Shown here piece after piece: positions 40,490 to 52,858 of a stretch of 64,000 nt of DNA (position 1 is its first letter; each line of letters begins with the position of its first letter). Position numbers and translations under genes: made by a program. The stretch comes from Anthopleura xanthogrammica. Its lineage: Eukaryota > Cnidaria > Anthozoa > Actiniaria > Actiniidae. A model generated the notes under the pieces. It saw only the letters and a list, made by a program, of their open reading frames with translations. It was not told the DNA's origin and did not search any database. Location: contig OZ025215.1 of the NCBI GenBank assembly GCA_964019055.1, positions 6,861,770-6,925,769 on the forward strand, written 5' to 3'.

Positions 40490-40945
40490 ATATGATTGGA
40501 CAAATTATTTATTCAGCATCCTTTTATTGCATTAATTTATTAGACAATGTACATAACAATAGTCATTTTCATTCCTATAACACAAGAACCAAAGATAATT
40601 TTCATCTTCCCAAAGTTCGTACTAACTGGGGAAAACAGAGATTTATATATCAATCTTTAAAAGAATACAATGATTTAAATTTAGATTATAAGAAAATAAC
40701 TTCAGTCGCTAGTTTTAAGAAATCTCTCAAAAGTATTTTTTAGCTTTTTAATATTTTGCTTATATCATTAGACTTCTTAGATTATATTTTTATATTTTAT
40801 AACTTTACATTTTCTTATCTTACTTAATTTATCTTTTCAAGTATATTTGTTTGTTCATATTGTTGTATATTGTTTATTTAGGGCCCTACTGAAAACCACA
40901 TATAGTGATGTAGGTTCCCTCATTAAAGACTATTATTATATTACG
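40490..40945 (+). mobile_element. LINE 3' end
   Basis: 40540-40743 encodes the C-terminal signature of many non-LTR retrotransposon polyproteins: HSYNTRTKDNFHLPKVRTN, then WGKQRFIYQSLKEYNDL and SFKKSLKSIF before the stop. The 3' tail ends near TAAAGACTATTATTATATTA. It is a 5'-truncated dead copy, and its duplicate at 46770-47035 has an added stop. Confidence 0.8.
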
Positions 40946-42324
40946 TCACTTATGACTAAATATAATTCAAATATACTATCAAATTGATAAATTTCAATTA
41001 TTTTTCCAAAAAATAAAGAAAGAAAGGGGTCCGTGAGTTATTCTTCTATTTGATTCTTAACTTCAATTAAAAATAAAATGTTGATGAAAAGGAGTCATTT
41101 TTCGATTTATTTGGCTTATTTTTATTATTTGCACTAATTTATCAATTTTCAAATTTTAATAAAATGTAATAATAATAAAATAAAAAATTAATAAAATTAC
41201 TAAATTTGGAAAGATAAAACCAATCAAAAAAGTATGTTAAACTTGGTAAATGATTAAAAGTTTGGAATAAATTCAGAACATAAGAGGAAAGTTAAGGAAG
41301 TCCAAAAATCACACATTTTGTATGGATTTGTATGGCTTACAACAAACAATTCTTGTAAGACCATATGAAATTAACAATCTTTGATCATCGCTAACTAGGG
41401 TCCTATTTTAGTAATTTTCTTCAAAATCCCCATTTTTGTTAACCTTAACATGCTCTTTCTAGTCATTATATTCTTGTTGGTCTATTATTTAAAATGTCAT
41501 GTAGAAGGGATCAGAAGTGCAAAAAAAGAAAGCGTGGATTGAAGGATTCTGGTAATGGTAGCAAATTACGCTGTGATGCAAATGGCCTATTTTATTTGGA
41601 AGTTGATACAATAAGGCAAAAAATGCAAAGGAAACTATGAATGCATAATAAGTTTTTTTCATCTTAAAAGAAGTAAAAAAATAATTGAGAAATATAGTCA
41701 GTTAAAATTAGGCGACAACACCTGTCTAGACGGATATTTAATGTGCTCTAAAAGTGCCCTTACGTAGTCATATTGCTTTTCTTGACAAAAATCCCTTTCC
41801 CCATGTCAAATATTTAATTTGAAATTTGGAAATTTGAAAAAATATAGTATCGAGCAAATTTGATCGGAAGGTTTTGCTGTCTTGGTGAATTACGTGGTAT
41901 ACGTAATTCGTGTCTATTTTTGAAACGTCGCATTCATAGGCTCCACTAACGTTCAATAGTTGAACCCTAATATATCGGTGTGTCTAGATTTTATTAGTAA
42001 AAACACGGTTGAATCGAAGAGACCACTAAACTTCATCAATAGTACTAGTCCGCTCAATAAGTAGCTTTTACTCTGTCGTCATGCACGATAGTTTGTAAAG
42101 TAAACTATTTTCTTCCTGCCGTGAAATTGCAACTTGAGAACCACTGTTTGGCTAGCTAATTAGTAAATCATTAGCTAAGGAAGCTAAATCGTTTTAACTC
42201 GAATAATTACAAAGCTAATTATAACCGATCGCATTGTGAATCAAAGCGGGGAAAAAAAACATAGAACGGTTACACGTTTAAACTTGTAACGAATTCGACG
42301 GTTTGTTTGATTAACCGGGTTGCC

Positions 42325-42350
42325 TTGGGGGGAAGGGGGGGGGGGGGGGC
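42325..42350. repeat. Poly-G tract upstream of FN2 gene B
   Basis: G-rich run, mirrored 280 bases later by a poly-C run (42626-42641). The same pair occurs upstream of gene C (49058-49076 and 49347-49364) with different lengths. Confidence 0.85.
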
Positions 42351-42801
42351 ATTGATGTTGCTCTCGTGTATCCTGAGTAAACCATCACTTCTATAGACAC
42401 GCAACTCCGGACTAGCTATCTTTGATTTCTTGTAATTCTGAATATTCTTTCTAGTGAAATTATGTAATGAATACCTTCTGCACGGTGCAGGGAACAAATA
42501 ATATCAGAACAGCTATGATCAACAGCAACAACAACATTTAACATTTTTATTTACCTTCTTAATTAATAATATGATCATGATTTCAATTGATTGTCTCCCC
42601 TGATCGTCTTATTTTCTGTGCCTCCCCCCCCCCCCCCCCCCTTACCTCTTCCTGTCCCAGTCAAACGACCCTAAGACTCATGGGATTAGGTTAGCAACAC
42701 ATATAGAACGGTCTTCCCTCTCGTCGCTTCAGTTCTATTGATCCGAGTTGCAAAAAGGACGTTTTGTTACTGGTTCTACTTTGCACTACCTTCGGTTCGT
42801 C

Positions 42802-43951
42802 ATGATTCAAAGGAAACTTCTTGCGATTCTTGCTGTGCAAATTGTGCTTGTGAATTTTTATGGTAGGTTGGATATTAACAACTCAATAACCAATAATTTA
42901 GTATTTCAATGACCAAAAGAATAGATTGATATTTTTAGCTACTAACCAATATGACCAGGTATTGTTTTGTCTAGATATATAATAATATAAGACTTTCCCA
43001 TAGACTGGTAAAACCAAAACTATTAAGGTGACTGGTGCTACTCTTTTTTGAAAAAAAAAAATACAAAGAAATTCGAATAAAAATTCCTACCAAAATCTAT
43101 TTTTTCATGCGTTAAAAAAATTAACTTTTAAAAAAAAAAATTTGATCTAACGTAGATTTTGAACTCTTGTCATACAGGCCTCACGTCTGGTGTAAAGACA
43201 ACTTCAGGAAAGCGCTGTGCCTTTCCCTTCATTTACAAGGGTGTGGTATACTGGAGCTGTACCACCAAGAATCATAATCGTCCCTGGTGTTCTACAACTT
43301 ATATTTATACGGGGAACTGGGGAAACTGTGCTGGTAAGAAAGATCACTTTTTAACGCTTTGCGAAATGGCTTGAAATTTTTTTCTTGATTTTGAAATCCA
43401 TGCAATGTCACCCCTAACACTTCATAATTACGCTGTCAGCGAAATTTACATTGTCTGATGAAACTTCTGCTCGTCATGACAGGTCTCACGTCTGTTGTAC
43501 AGACAACTTCAGGAAAGCTCTGTGCCTTTCCCTTCATTTACAAGGGTGTGGTATACCAGAGCTGTACTACCAAGAATCATAATCGTCCCTGGTGTTCTAC
43601 AACAACCATTTATACGGGGAACTGGGGAAACTGTGCTGGTAAGAAAGATCACTTTTTAACGCTTTGCGAAATGGCTTGAAATTTTTTTCTTGATTTTGAA
43701 ATCCATGCAATGTCACCCCTAACACTTCATAATTACGCTGTCAGCGAAATTTACATTGTCTGATGAAACTTCTGCTCGTCATGACAGGTCTCACGTCTGG
43801 TGTAAAGACAACCAACGGAGAGTACTGTGTCTTTCCCTTCACTTACAAGAGTGTGGTGTACAAGAGCTGTACTACCAAGAATCATAATCGTCCCTGGTGT
43901 TCTACAACAGCCAACTATGATAAAGACAAAAAATGGGGCAACTGTGCATAA
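42802..43951 (+). CDS. Secreted protein with three fibronectin type II domains (FN2 gene B)
   Basis: Exons: 42802-42862 (signal peptide, identical in type to gene A), 43178-43333, 43483-43638 and 43788-43951 (TAA). Length is 178 residues. The first two modules are 52 residues with a shorter last loop (TIYTGNWGNC in place of ANYDKDKKWGNC); the third is the 54-residue type ending NCA then stop. All four FN2 cysteines are kept in each. Each module here has its own exon, unlike gene A, so B probably shows the older one-module-one-exon layout. Exons 2-4 share nearly identical introns, a sign of recent exon duplication. After the stop, AAG/GTTAGT looks like a donor joined to a 3' exon at 45406, with the 54-bp minisatellite in between. 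AATAAA follows at 45711. Confidence 0.88.
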
Positions 43952-45335
43952 GGTTAGTCAGGGCATGATACCACTGTAGTATAGAAATGGGGCAACTGTG
44001 CATAAGGTTAGTTAGGGCATGATACCACTGTAGTATAGATATGGGGCAACTGTGTATAAGGTTAGTTAGGGCATGACACCACTGTAGTATAGAAATGGGG
44101 CAACTGTGTATAAGGTTAGTTAGGGCATGATACCACTGTAGTATAGAAATAGGGCAGGCGGCATAAGGCTAGTTAGGGCATGACACCACTGTAGTATAGA
44201 AATGAGGCAGGCCCTTATAAATAGGGCAACTGTGCATAAGGTTAGTTAGGGCATGATATCACTGTAGTATAAAAACTGTGCATAAGATTAGTTAGGGCAT
44301 GATACCACTGTAGTATAGAAATAGAGCAACTGTGTATAAGGTTAGTTAGGGCATGATACCACTGTAGTATAGATATGGGGCAACTGTGCATAAGGTTAGT
44401 CAGGGCATGATACCACTGTAGTATAGAAATAGGGCAACTGTGCATAAGGTTAGTTAGGGAATGATGCCACTGTAGTATAGAAATGGGGCAACTGTGTATA
44501 AGGTTAGTTAGGGCATGATACCACTGTAGTATAGAAATAGGGCAGGCGGCATAAGGTTAGTTAGGGCATGACACCACTGTAGTATAGAAATGAGGCAGGC
44601 CCTTATAAATAGGGCAACTGTGCTTAAGGTTAGTTAGGGCATGATACCACTGTAGTATAGAAATAGAGCAACTGTGTATAAGGTTAGTTAGGGCATGATA
44701 CCACTGTAGTATAGATATGGGGCAACTGTGTATAAGGTTAGTTAGGGCATGATACCACTGTAGTATAGAAATGGGGCAACTGTGTGTAAGGTTAGTTAGG
44801 GCATGATGCCACTGTAGTATAGAAATAGGGCAACTGTGCATAAAGTTAGTTAGGGCATGATACCACTGTAGTATAGATATGGGGCAACTGTGTATAAGGT
44901 TAGTTAGGGCATGATACCACTGTAGTATAGAAATAGGGCAACTGTGTATAAGGTTAGTTAGGGCATGATGCCACTGTAGTATAGAAATAGGGCAACTGTG
45001 CATAAGGTTAGTTAGGGCATGATATCACTGTAGTATAGAAATGGGGCAACTGTGCATAAGATTAATTAGGGCATGATATCACTTTAGTATAGAAATAGAG
45101 CAACTGCGTATAAGGTTAGTTAGGTTATGATACCACTGTAGTATAGAAATGAAGCAACTGTGCATAAGGTTACTAAGGGCATGATGCCACTGTAGTATAG
45201 AAATAGGGCAACTGTGCATAAGGTTAGTCAGGGCATGATACCACTGTAGTATAGAAATAGGGCAACCGTGTATAAGGTTAGTCAGGGCATGATGCCACTG
45301 TAGTATAGAAATAGGGCAACTGTGTATAAGGTTAT
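43931..45335. repeat. 54-bp minisatellite, about 26 copies, starting in the last codons of FN2 gene B
   Basis: The unit begins AAATGGGGCAACTGTGCATA (codons Lys-Trp-Gly-Asn-Cys-Ala-stop) and goes on AGGTTAGTTAGGGCATGATA then CCACTGTAGTATAG. The first unit is the real gene end. Some units are interrupted (GGGCAGGCGGCATAAGG, GCCCTTATAAAT). The open frame on the minus strand of 18-residue periods is an artefact. Confidence 0.96.
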
Positions 45336-45405
45336 ATTTTATATTTTTTTATTGGTTTGGTTGATCCCGTCAGTTCACAGTTACAGCTCCTGTTCTATCT
45401 TGCAG

Positions 45406-45631
45406 ATCCCAAGGTAGTCGATGATGCTGGTAATGTTAGCGGATAACTCCCTTAAAGTCAAATGTAATGCTAAGAACAAGCAGATTTCTAGCTAGTTGGT
45501 AGTCGAGGAAGAATGCTAAACGTTAACGTTCTCCCTGATACTTAGATAGCTGATGGAAGCTATAAATATTTTTGGGTGCTAGTTCATTGAACCAACGACC
45601 AAAAATAACCTACTCCGAATATAAAATAATG

Positions 45632-45673
<42 letters not shown>

Positions 45674-45735
45674 GTAATAATAAATGATGTAATTAATGTT
45701 GGAAAATTAGAATAAAATGCATTGGGAAAAATCAA
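45406..45735 (+). other. Probable 3'-terminal exon of FN2 gene B
   Basis: After TATCTTGCAG the sequence ATCCCAAGGTAGTCGATGAT continues an open frame to TAA at 45444-45446 in the phase left by other FN2 exons (encoding DPKVVDDAGNVSG). Since exon 43788-43951 already ends in TAA, it is most likely 3' untranslated, or the end of a splice form without that stop. It recurs at 53610. An AAT microsatellite (45631-45682) and AATAAA (45711) follow. Confidence 0.5.
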
Positions 45736-45838
45736 AATCAGGCTGAGAATGACATTATATTGTTTTATTATCACTTATTGCCCTATTCCATCATTGCTGG
45801 ATTTTTTTATAGCTTTCAATCCATGGTGTTAAGGTGTT

Positions 45839-46037
45839 TTCCCTGCAAGTATATCACGTAAATTCAAGACCGGACATCACCCTGGGCCGGTCTCATCATA
45901 ACACGAAGGCGAATTTTTTGAGTGTTTACCATTTACGAACAAAATCTGAAAATTTCGGTTGTAATGTATTGGTAAACGTTATTTTGGGTCGACCAACTTG
46001 GAAAATTCCCGAAATTATCGGATCATTTGAAAACTAA
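45839..46037 (+). pseudogene. Copy of the FN2 gene A tail exon
   Basis: Same open frame as 39572-39759 (YHVNSRPDITLGR to IIGSFEN) with one amino-acid change (Asp to Asn), after CCCTGCAAG. It lies downstream of gene B's AATAAA, so it is an unused relic, an alternative last exon, or part of a longer gene B transcript. Confidence 0.5.
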
Positions 46038-47103
46038 GGTAGCCCTATTTTCCCTGTCGTAATTTCCGAGTGGACGGTTCGTTTACAATTCACACATTCC
46101 ATGCAGTTTCGTACCAGTTCCAGGACCTCGGAACCTCAGTCATCAATCACAGTCAATAACAACGCTCTGGCTGGCTATTATTCCGTGATATGTTTGTTTT
46201 CCGCGAGCCATAGGGTTTGGCTACTACTGAGGAATACTTTCGCAGGCCACGCAGTGCGAGGGCGCCTCGTGACCATAACATGAGCGCTTACTAACAAAAT
46301 AGAAAAAAATAGAAAAATAGAAAAACGTCTGAGATTTGTGGAGAAATTTCAAGGTCTCCACAATTATCATAACTATAAAATGCTCTTTTCTGTGAAATAA
46401 AACGTAATTTTCCACCCTAAACCTCAAGGTCCCCAGGTTGAAAAAAAAGTAATTTTCGCACACTTTCCCCACAAGTAACTTTTTTTGTGTAACTTTTTAT
46501 TATTGGGCAATGGTTTTGATACCTACAGACCCCTTGCAGCAAGTCGGAATGCAGCTCAATTTGGAGGACAAAATAGATTCCAGTTCTATTGAGATTGAAG
46601 TTCTTTTGTTTTGTCCTCCAAATTGAGCTGGTTTGACGTCACATGAAAGGGGTCTATACCAAAGTGTCAGGTGCCTACTGTAGATTAAAAAGCCGTTGTG
46701 AGTTGTCTTTGCTTTAGTTTACACACGAGGTGTCATATATGAGACAAATCCATCAAACACACATTTAATATGATCGGACAAATTATTTATTCAGCATCCT
46801 TTTATTGCATTAATTTATTAGACAATGTACATAACAATAGTCATTTTCATTCCTATAACACAAGAACCAAAGATAATTTTCATCTTCCCAAAGTTCGTAC
46901 TAACTGAGGAAAACAGAGATTTATATATCAATCTTTAAAAGAATACAATGATTTAAATTTAGATTATAAGAAAATAACATCAGTCGCTAGTTTTAAGAAA
47001 TCTCTCGAAAGTATTTTTTAGCTTTTTAATATTTTGCTTATATCATTAGACTTCTTAGATTATATTTTTATATTTTATAACTTTACATTTTCTTATCTTA
47101 CTT

Positions 47104-47528
47104 AATAAGACATTGGCAAACAGGCAATCTCTTTCATGGCAATCGATCTTTGGTCAAATCTTCCATTGCAACTTAAATCACTTAGTAAGTTCTCATTTCC
47201 AAAACAACATTAAATGTTTCTACTCCTAAAACAGCATTCTGAGTAAATACTAGCTTTTTACTCTCTAAAAAAAAAAACATAAATTAACACTACCTGATAT
47301 TTTTGTATTTTTTTCTTATTTAATTAACTTGTATATTTCCTTAGCTTATACAATAAATTAGCAACATAAAGACTGGGGGCTAACTAGAAAACTTACCAGT
47401 TAATTTAGCCCTCAGGCTCAACTTATATATATACAATTGTAAAAAACTATTTATATATACATGGTAACTAATTTGTTGTATTTTTTCTTACTATAAAATT
47501 GTCAAACTGTTAATTTAATGAGCAATAA

Positions 47529-47561
<33 letters not shown>

Positions 47562-47565
47562 AATT
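47104..47565 (+). mobile_element. Retroposon insertion with (ATTG)n tail
   Basis: Copy 1 of the large block reads ATCTTACTTAATTTATC without interruption (about 40830). Here about 460 bases are added, ending in ATAAATTTTGATTGATTGATTG repeats. The microsatellite tail is typical of some non-LTR elements and SINEs. No coding motif recognised. Confidence 0.8.
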
Positions 47566-49523
47566 TATCTTTTCAAGTATATACTTGTTTGTTCATATTG
47601 TTGTATATTGTTTATTTAGGGCCCTACTGAAAACCACATATAGTGATGTAGGTTCCCTCATTAAAGACTATTATTATATTACGTCACTTATGACTAAATA
47701 TAATTCAAATATACTATCAAATTGATAAATTTCAATTATTTTTCCAAAAAATAAAGAAAGAAAGGGGTCCGTGAGTTATTCGTCCATTTGATTCTTAACT
47801 TCAATTAAAAATAAAATGTTGATGAAAAGGAGTCATTTTTCGATTTATTTGGCTTATTTTTATTATTTGCACCAATTTATCAATTTTCAGTTTTTCAACA
47901 AATACCTTGGATATTAATAAAATTACTAAATTCGGATAGATAAGACCAATCAAAAGGGTATGATAAAGTTAGTAAATGATTAAAAGTTTGGAATAAATTC
48001 AGAACATACGAAGAAAGTTAAGGAAGTCCAAAGATCACACATTTTGTATGGATTTGTATGGCTTACAACAAACAATTCTTGTAAGACCATATGAAATTAA
48101 CAATCTTTGATCATCGCTAACTAGGGTCCTTTTTGAGTAATATCCTTCAAAATCCCCATTTTTGTTAACCTTAACATGCTCTTTCTAGTCATTATATTCT
48201 TGTTGGTCTATTATTTAAAATGTCATGTAGAAGGGATCAGAAGTGCAAAAAAAGAAAGCGTGGATTGAAGGATTCTGGTAATGGTAGCAAATTACGCTGT
48301 GATGCAAATGGCCTATTTTATTTGGTAGTTGATACAATAAGGCAAAAAATGCAAAGGAAACTATGAATGCATAATAAGTTTTTTTCATCTTAAAAGAAGT
48401 AAAAAAATAATTAAGAAATATAGTCAGTTAAAATTAGGCGACAACACCTGTCTAGACGGATATTTAATGAGCTCTAAAAGTGCCCTTACGAAGTCATATT
48501 GCTTTTCTTGACAAAAATCCCTTTCCCCATGTCAAATATTTAATTTGAAATTTGGAAATTTGAAAAAATATAGTATCAAGCAAAATTTGATCGGAAGGTT
48601 TTGCTGTCTTGGTGAATTACGTGGTATACGTAATTCGTGTCTATTTTTGAAACGTCGCACTCATAGGCTCCACTAACGTTCAATAGCTGAACCTTAATAT
48701 ATCGGTGTGTTTAGATTTTATTAGTAAAAACAAGGTTGAATCGAAGAGACCACTAAACTTGTCATTAATAGTACTAGTCCGCTCAATAAGTAGCTTTTAC
48801 TCTGTCGTCATGCACGATAGTTTGTAAAGTAAACTATTTTCTTCCTGCCGTGAAATTGCAACTTGAGAACCACTGTTTGGCTAGCTAATTACTAAATCAT
48901 TAGCTAAAGAAGCCAAATCGTCTTAACTCGAATAATTACAAAGCTAATTATAACCGATCGCATTGTGAATCAAAGCGGGGAAAAAACACATAGGACGGTT
49001 ACACGTTTAAACTTGTAACGAATTCGACGGTTTGTTTGATTGACCGGGTTCCCTTGGTGGGGGGGGGGGGGGGGGGCATTGATGTTGCTCTCGTGTATCC
49101 TGAGTAAACCATCACTTCTATAGACACGCAACTCCGGACTAGCTATCTTTGATTTCTTGTAATTCTGAATATTCTTTCTAGTGAAATCATGTAATGAATA
49201 CCTTCTGCACGATGTAGGGAACAAACAATATCAGAACAACTATGATCAACAGCAACAACAACATTTAACATTTTTATTTACCTTCTTAATTAATAACATG
49301 ATCATGATTTCAATTAATTGTCTCCTCTGAGCGTCTTCTTTTCTGTCCCCCCCCCCCCCCCCCCCTACTTCTTCCTGTCCCAGTCAAACGACCCTAAGAC
49401 TCATGGGATTAGGTTAGCAACACATATAGAACGGTCATCCCTCTCGTCGCTTCAGTTCTATTGATCCGAGTTGCAAAAAGGAAGGTTTGTTACTGGTTCT
49501 ACTTGGCACTACATTGATTCGTC

Positions 49524-52342
49524 ATGATTAAAAGGAAACTTCTTGCGTTTCTTGCTGTGCAAATTGTGCTTGTGAATTTTTATGGTAGGTTGAATATTTA
49601 ACGACTCAATAACCAATAATTTAGTATTTCAATGACCAAAAGAATCAATTGATATTTTTAGCTACTAGCTAACCAATATGATCAGGTATTGTCATAATAT
49701 TTGCTGCTTCATCCGTGTGTACGTTTCGCGTTTAGGGAGTTCTCAAATAGGGCTAACCTCCAAACTTCCTTTAAGGATGCTTATTTAATTTATTTATTTT
49801 AGCTGCGTCTTAGTTTCTGCTTTGGCTCTCTATGTCACTGATAATTTGCGTCCTGAATAAAATACTATTGTATTGTTTTGTCTAGATATATGATACTGCA
49901 GACTTTCCCATAGACTGGTAAAACAAAAACTATTAAGGTGACTGGTGCTACTTTTTTTTTGTAAAAAAAGACAAAGAAATTCGAATAAAAATTCCTACCA
50001 AAATCTATTTTTTCATGCGTTAGAAAAATTAACTTTTTGAAAAAAAATCGATCTTAAGTAGATTTTTAAGATCTTTTGATTAAGTTTATAAAAAGTATAG
50101 ATTCCCGTGCAAAAAAAAACCCAGAACATTCTTTCCATCCATCGACAAGTTAACATTCGTATACGGTCTCAAAACGTTTTTCGATTCAAAAAAGCGTAAG
50201 GTTGTCTTTGTCCATTTCACTCAGTCCTGAAATTTCCATGAAACTTATGCTAACTCTTGTCATATAGGCCTCACGTCTGGTGTAAAGACAACTTCAGGAA
50301 AGCGCTGTGCCTTTCCCTTCACTTACAAGGGTGTGGTATACAAGAGCTGTACTACCAAGAATCATAATCGTCCCTGGTGTTCTACAACAACCATTTATGC
50401 GGGGAACTGGGGGAACTGTGCTGGTAAAATAGATCACTTTTTAACGTTTTGCGAAATGGCTTGAAATTTTTTTCTTGATTTTGATGCAATCCATGCAATG
50501 TCACCCCTTACTCATCATAATTACGCTGTCAGCGAAATTTACATTGTCTGATGAAACTTTTGCTTGTCATACAGGTCTCACGTCTGGTGTAAAGACAACC
50601 AAAGGAGAGTACTGTGCCTTTCCCTTCACTTACAAGAGTGTGGTATACAAGAGCTGTACCACCAAGAATCATAATCGTCCATGGTGTTCTACAACAGCCA
50701 GCTATGATAAAGACAAGAAGTGGGGAAACTGTGCAGGTAAAAAAGATCACTCTTTAAACTTTGCGAAATGGCTTGAAATTTTTTTTTTGATTTTGAAATT
50801 CATGCCATGTCACACCTTACTCATCATTATTACGCTGTCGGCGAAATTTACATTGTCTGATGAAACTTCTGCTTGTCATACAGGTCTCACGTCTGGTGTA
50901 AAGACAACCAAAGGAGAGTACTGTGCCTTTCCCTTCACTTACAAGGGTGTGGTATACAAGAGCTGTACTACCAAGAATCATAATCGTCCATGGTGTTCTA
51001 CAACAGCCAACTATGATAAAGATAAGAAGTGGGGAAACTGTGTAGGTCTCACGTCTGGTGTAAAGACAGCCAAAGGAGAGTACTGTGTCTTTCCGTTCAC
51101 CTACAAGGGTGTGGTATACAAGAGCTGTACCACCAAAAATCATAATCGTCCCTGGTGTTCTACAACAGCCAACTATGATAAAGACAAGAAATGGGGAAAC
51201 TGTGCAGGTAAAAAATATCACCAGTTTAGGCTATTGGTCTGGTTTGATAAGCTTTTTTGATATTGAAAGCTATTTTATTTTGCCCCTAACTCCTCGTGAT
51301 TACGCTGTCGGCGTAATTTACATTGCCTGATGAAACTTATGCTTCTCGTACAGGTCTCAGGTCTGGTGTAAAGACAACCTCGGGAGGGCGCTGTGCCTCT
51401 CCCTTCACTTACAAGGGTGTGGTATACAAGAGCTGTACTACCAAGGATCATAATCGTCCCTGGTGTTCTACAACAACCATTTATGCGGGGAACTGGGGAA
51501 ACTGTGCAGGTAAAAAATATCACCAGTTTAGGCTATTGGTCTGGTTTGATAAGCTTTTTTGATATTGAAAGCTATTTTATTTTGCCCCTAACTCCTCGTG
51601 ATTACGCTGTCGGCGTAATTTACATTGCCTGATGAAACTTATGCTTCTCGTACAGGTCTCAGGTCTGGTGTAAAGACAACCTCGGGAGGGCGCTGTGCCT
51701 CTCCCTTCACTTACAAGGGTGTGGTATACAAGAGCTGTACTACCAAGGATCATAATCGTCCCTGGTGTTCTACAACAACCATTTATGCGGGGAACTGGGG
51801 AAACTGTGCAGGTAAAAGAGATCACTGACGCTTGTCTAGCTAGGCAACTAGATAATTTTGAAAGGATAAAAAAATTGACCTAACTTTTAAGACAGGGAAA
51901 ATCCTATGGGATTCTCATTGCCTGAAAGAATTCTGGTGCCGGCCAAATTAGCCTACGTTCATCGTAACTTTGTTCAAGCCCCACTGCGTGGTTACGCAGT
52001 TTAGGTTGCACTGAAGACAACTGGCATTGCCTATTCTAATATACAAAACCTCACCATTGCGTTTCCATGGTGTATTTTGTACATTGTGTACATTTTGTAC
52101 AATACTAAGTTTCCATGAATCGAGAAATTCATGAGAAATAAAAGACGTTTCTTATTAATATTTTTGTTTCTGTAGGATTTTATTCGAATGGTGTGAAAAC
52201 AACTTCAGGAAACTACTGCGCTTTCCCATTCATCTACAAAGGACATCACTACAATACGTGTACCAGGAAGGACCATACTCGTCTTTGGTGTTCCTCCACA
52301 ACAAACTACGACAAAGATAAGAAATGGGGCAACTGTGCATAA
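49524..52342 (+). CDS. Secreted protein with seven fibronectin type II domains (FN2 gene C)
   Basis: Exons: 49524-49584 (signal peptide MIKRKLLAFLAVQIVLVN), 50268-50423, 50575-50736, 50884-51207 (two modules), 51354-51509, 51656-51811 and 52176-52342 (TAA). Length is 393 residues. Modules are 52 residues (first, fifth, sixth) or 54. The last (FYSNGVKTTSGNYCAFPF) is the most divergent, with SCTT replaced by TCTR and an extra Ser in WCSSTT, yet keeps all four cysteines. Exons five and six with their introns are almost identical. The two-module exon joins its modules without an intron (Val in place of Ala at the join). A downstream 3' exon (53610) and AATAAA (53862) match gene B. Likely an extracellular multivalent binding protein; ligand unknown. 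Confidence 0.88.
49692..49873 (+). mobile_element. Retroposed fragment in intron 1 of FN2 gene C
   Basis: Absent from gene B, which reads CAGGTATTGTTTTGTC directly. Here the insert is flanked by TATTGT on both sides and matches 16780-17035, ending in CTGAATAAAATACTATTG. Confidence 0.85.
51227..51830 (+). repeat. Two 302-bp exon-plus-intron tandem copies in FN2 gene C
   Basis: The segment with TTTAGGCTATTGGTCTGGTT, intron, and the exon 51354-51509 is repeated immediately with exon 51656-51811. The exons look identical; only the final donor context differs (GTAAAAAATA versus GTAAAAGAGA). Confidence 0.9.
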
Positions 52343-52858
52343 GGTTAGTAGGGCATGATGCCACTGTAGTATAGAAATGAAGCAACTGTGCATAAGGTTA
52401 TTAAGGGCATGATACCACTGTAGTATAGAAATAGGGCAACTGTGCATAAGGTTAGTCAGGGCATGATACCACTGTAGTATAGAAATAGGGCAACTGTGCA
52501 TAAGGTTAGTTAGGGAATGATACCACTGTAGTATAGAAATGGAGCAACTGTGCATAAGGTTAGTCAGGGCATGATACCACTGTAGTATAGAAATGGGGCA
52601 ACTGTGTATAAGGTTACTAGGGCATGATGCCACTGTAGTATAGAAATGGGGCAACTGTGCATAAGGTTAGTTAGGGCATGATGCCACTGTAGTATAGAAA
52701 TAGGGCAACTGTGTATAAGGTTAGTTAGGGCATGATGCCACTGTAGTATAGAAATGGGGCAACTGTGCATAAGGTTAGTTAGGGCATGATGCCACTGTAG
52801 TATAGAAATGGGGCAACTGTGCATAAGGTTAGTTAGGGCATGATGCCACTGTAGTATA
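52323..52858. repeat. 54-bp minisatellite, about 10 copies, starting in the last codons of FN2 gene C
   Basis: Same unit as 43931-45335, again beginning at AAATGGGGCAACTGTGCATA of the true stop region and repeating downstream of it. Confidence 0.95.

Larger units (their letters stand above)
39560..42940 (+). repeat. Large block duplicated at 45832-49690 (copy 1)
   Basis: The block runs from the tail exon of gene A through a LINE 3' end, AT-rich spacer and the promoter and first exon of gene B. The second copy does the same for gene C, but has a 460-bp insertion at 47104-47565. The copies are close in sequence (for example the open frame 39823-40005 differs at one codon). Within the spacer I saw no other gene. 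Confidence 0.92.
45832..49690 (+). repeat. Large block duplicated from 39560-42940 (copy 2)
   Basis: Contains the tail-exon copy (45839-46037), MITE (46516-46670), LINE end (46770-47035), a 460-bp insertion (47104-47565), and the promoter and first exon of FN2 gene C. No further gene seen in the spacer. Confidence 0.92.

Noticed and set aside
40492..40743. Stand-alone 83-codon gene
   Set aside because: Matches the C-terminal end of non-LTR retrotransposon polyproteins; its duplicate carries a stop, so it is a truncated LINE.
44557..45003. Minus-strand repeat protein with 18-residue period (MHSCPISILQ...)
   Set aside because: The 54-bp minisatellite unit is a multiple of three and lacks stops in this frame; no start context, splice or family support.
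43931..45335. CRISPR array
   Set aside because: Units are contiguous without unique spacers, and the sequence is eukaryotic with introns.
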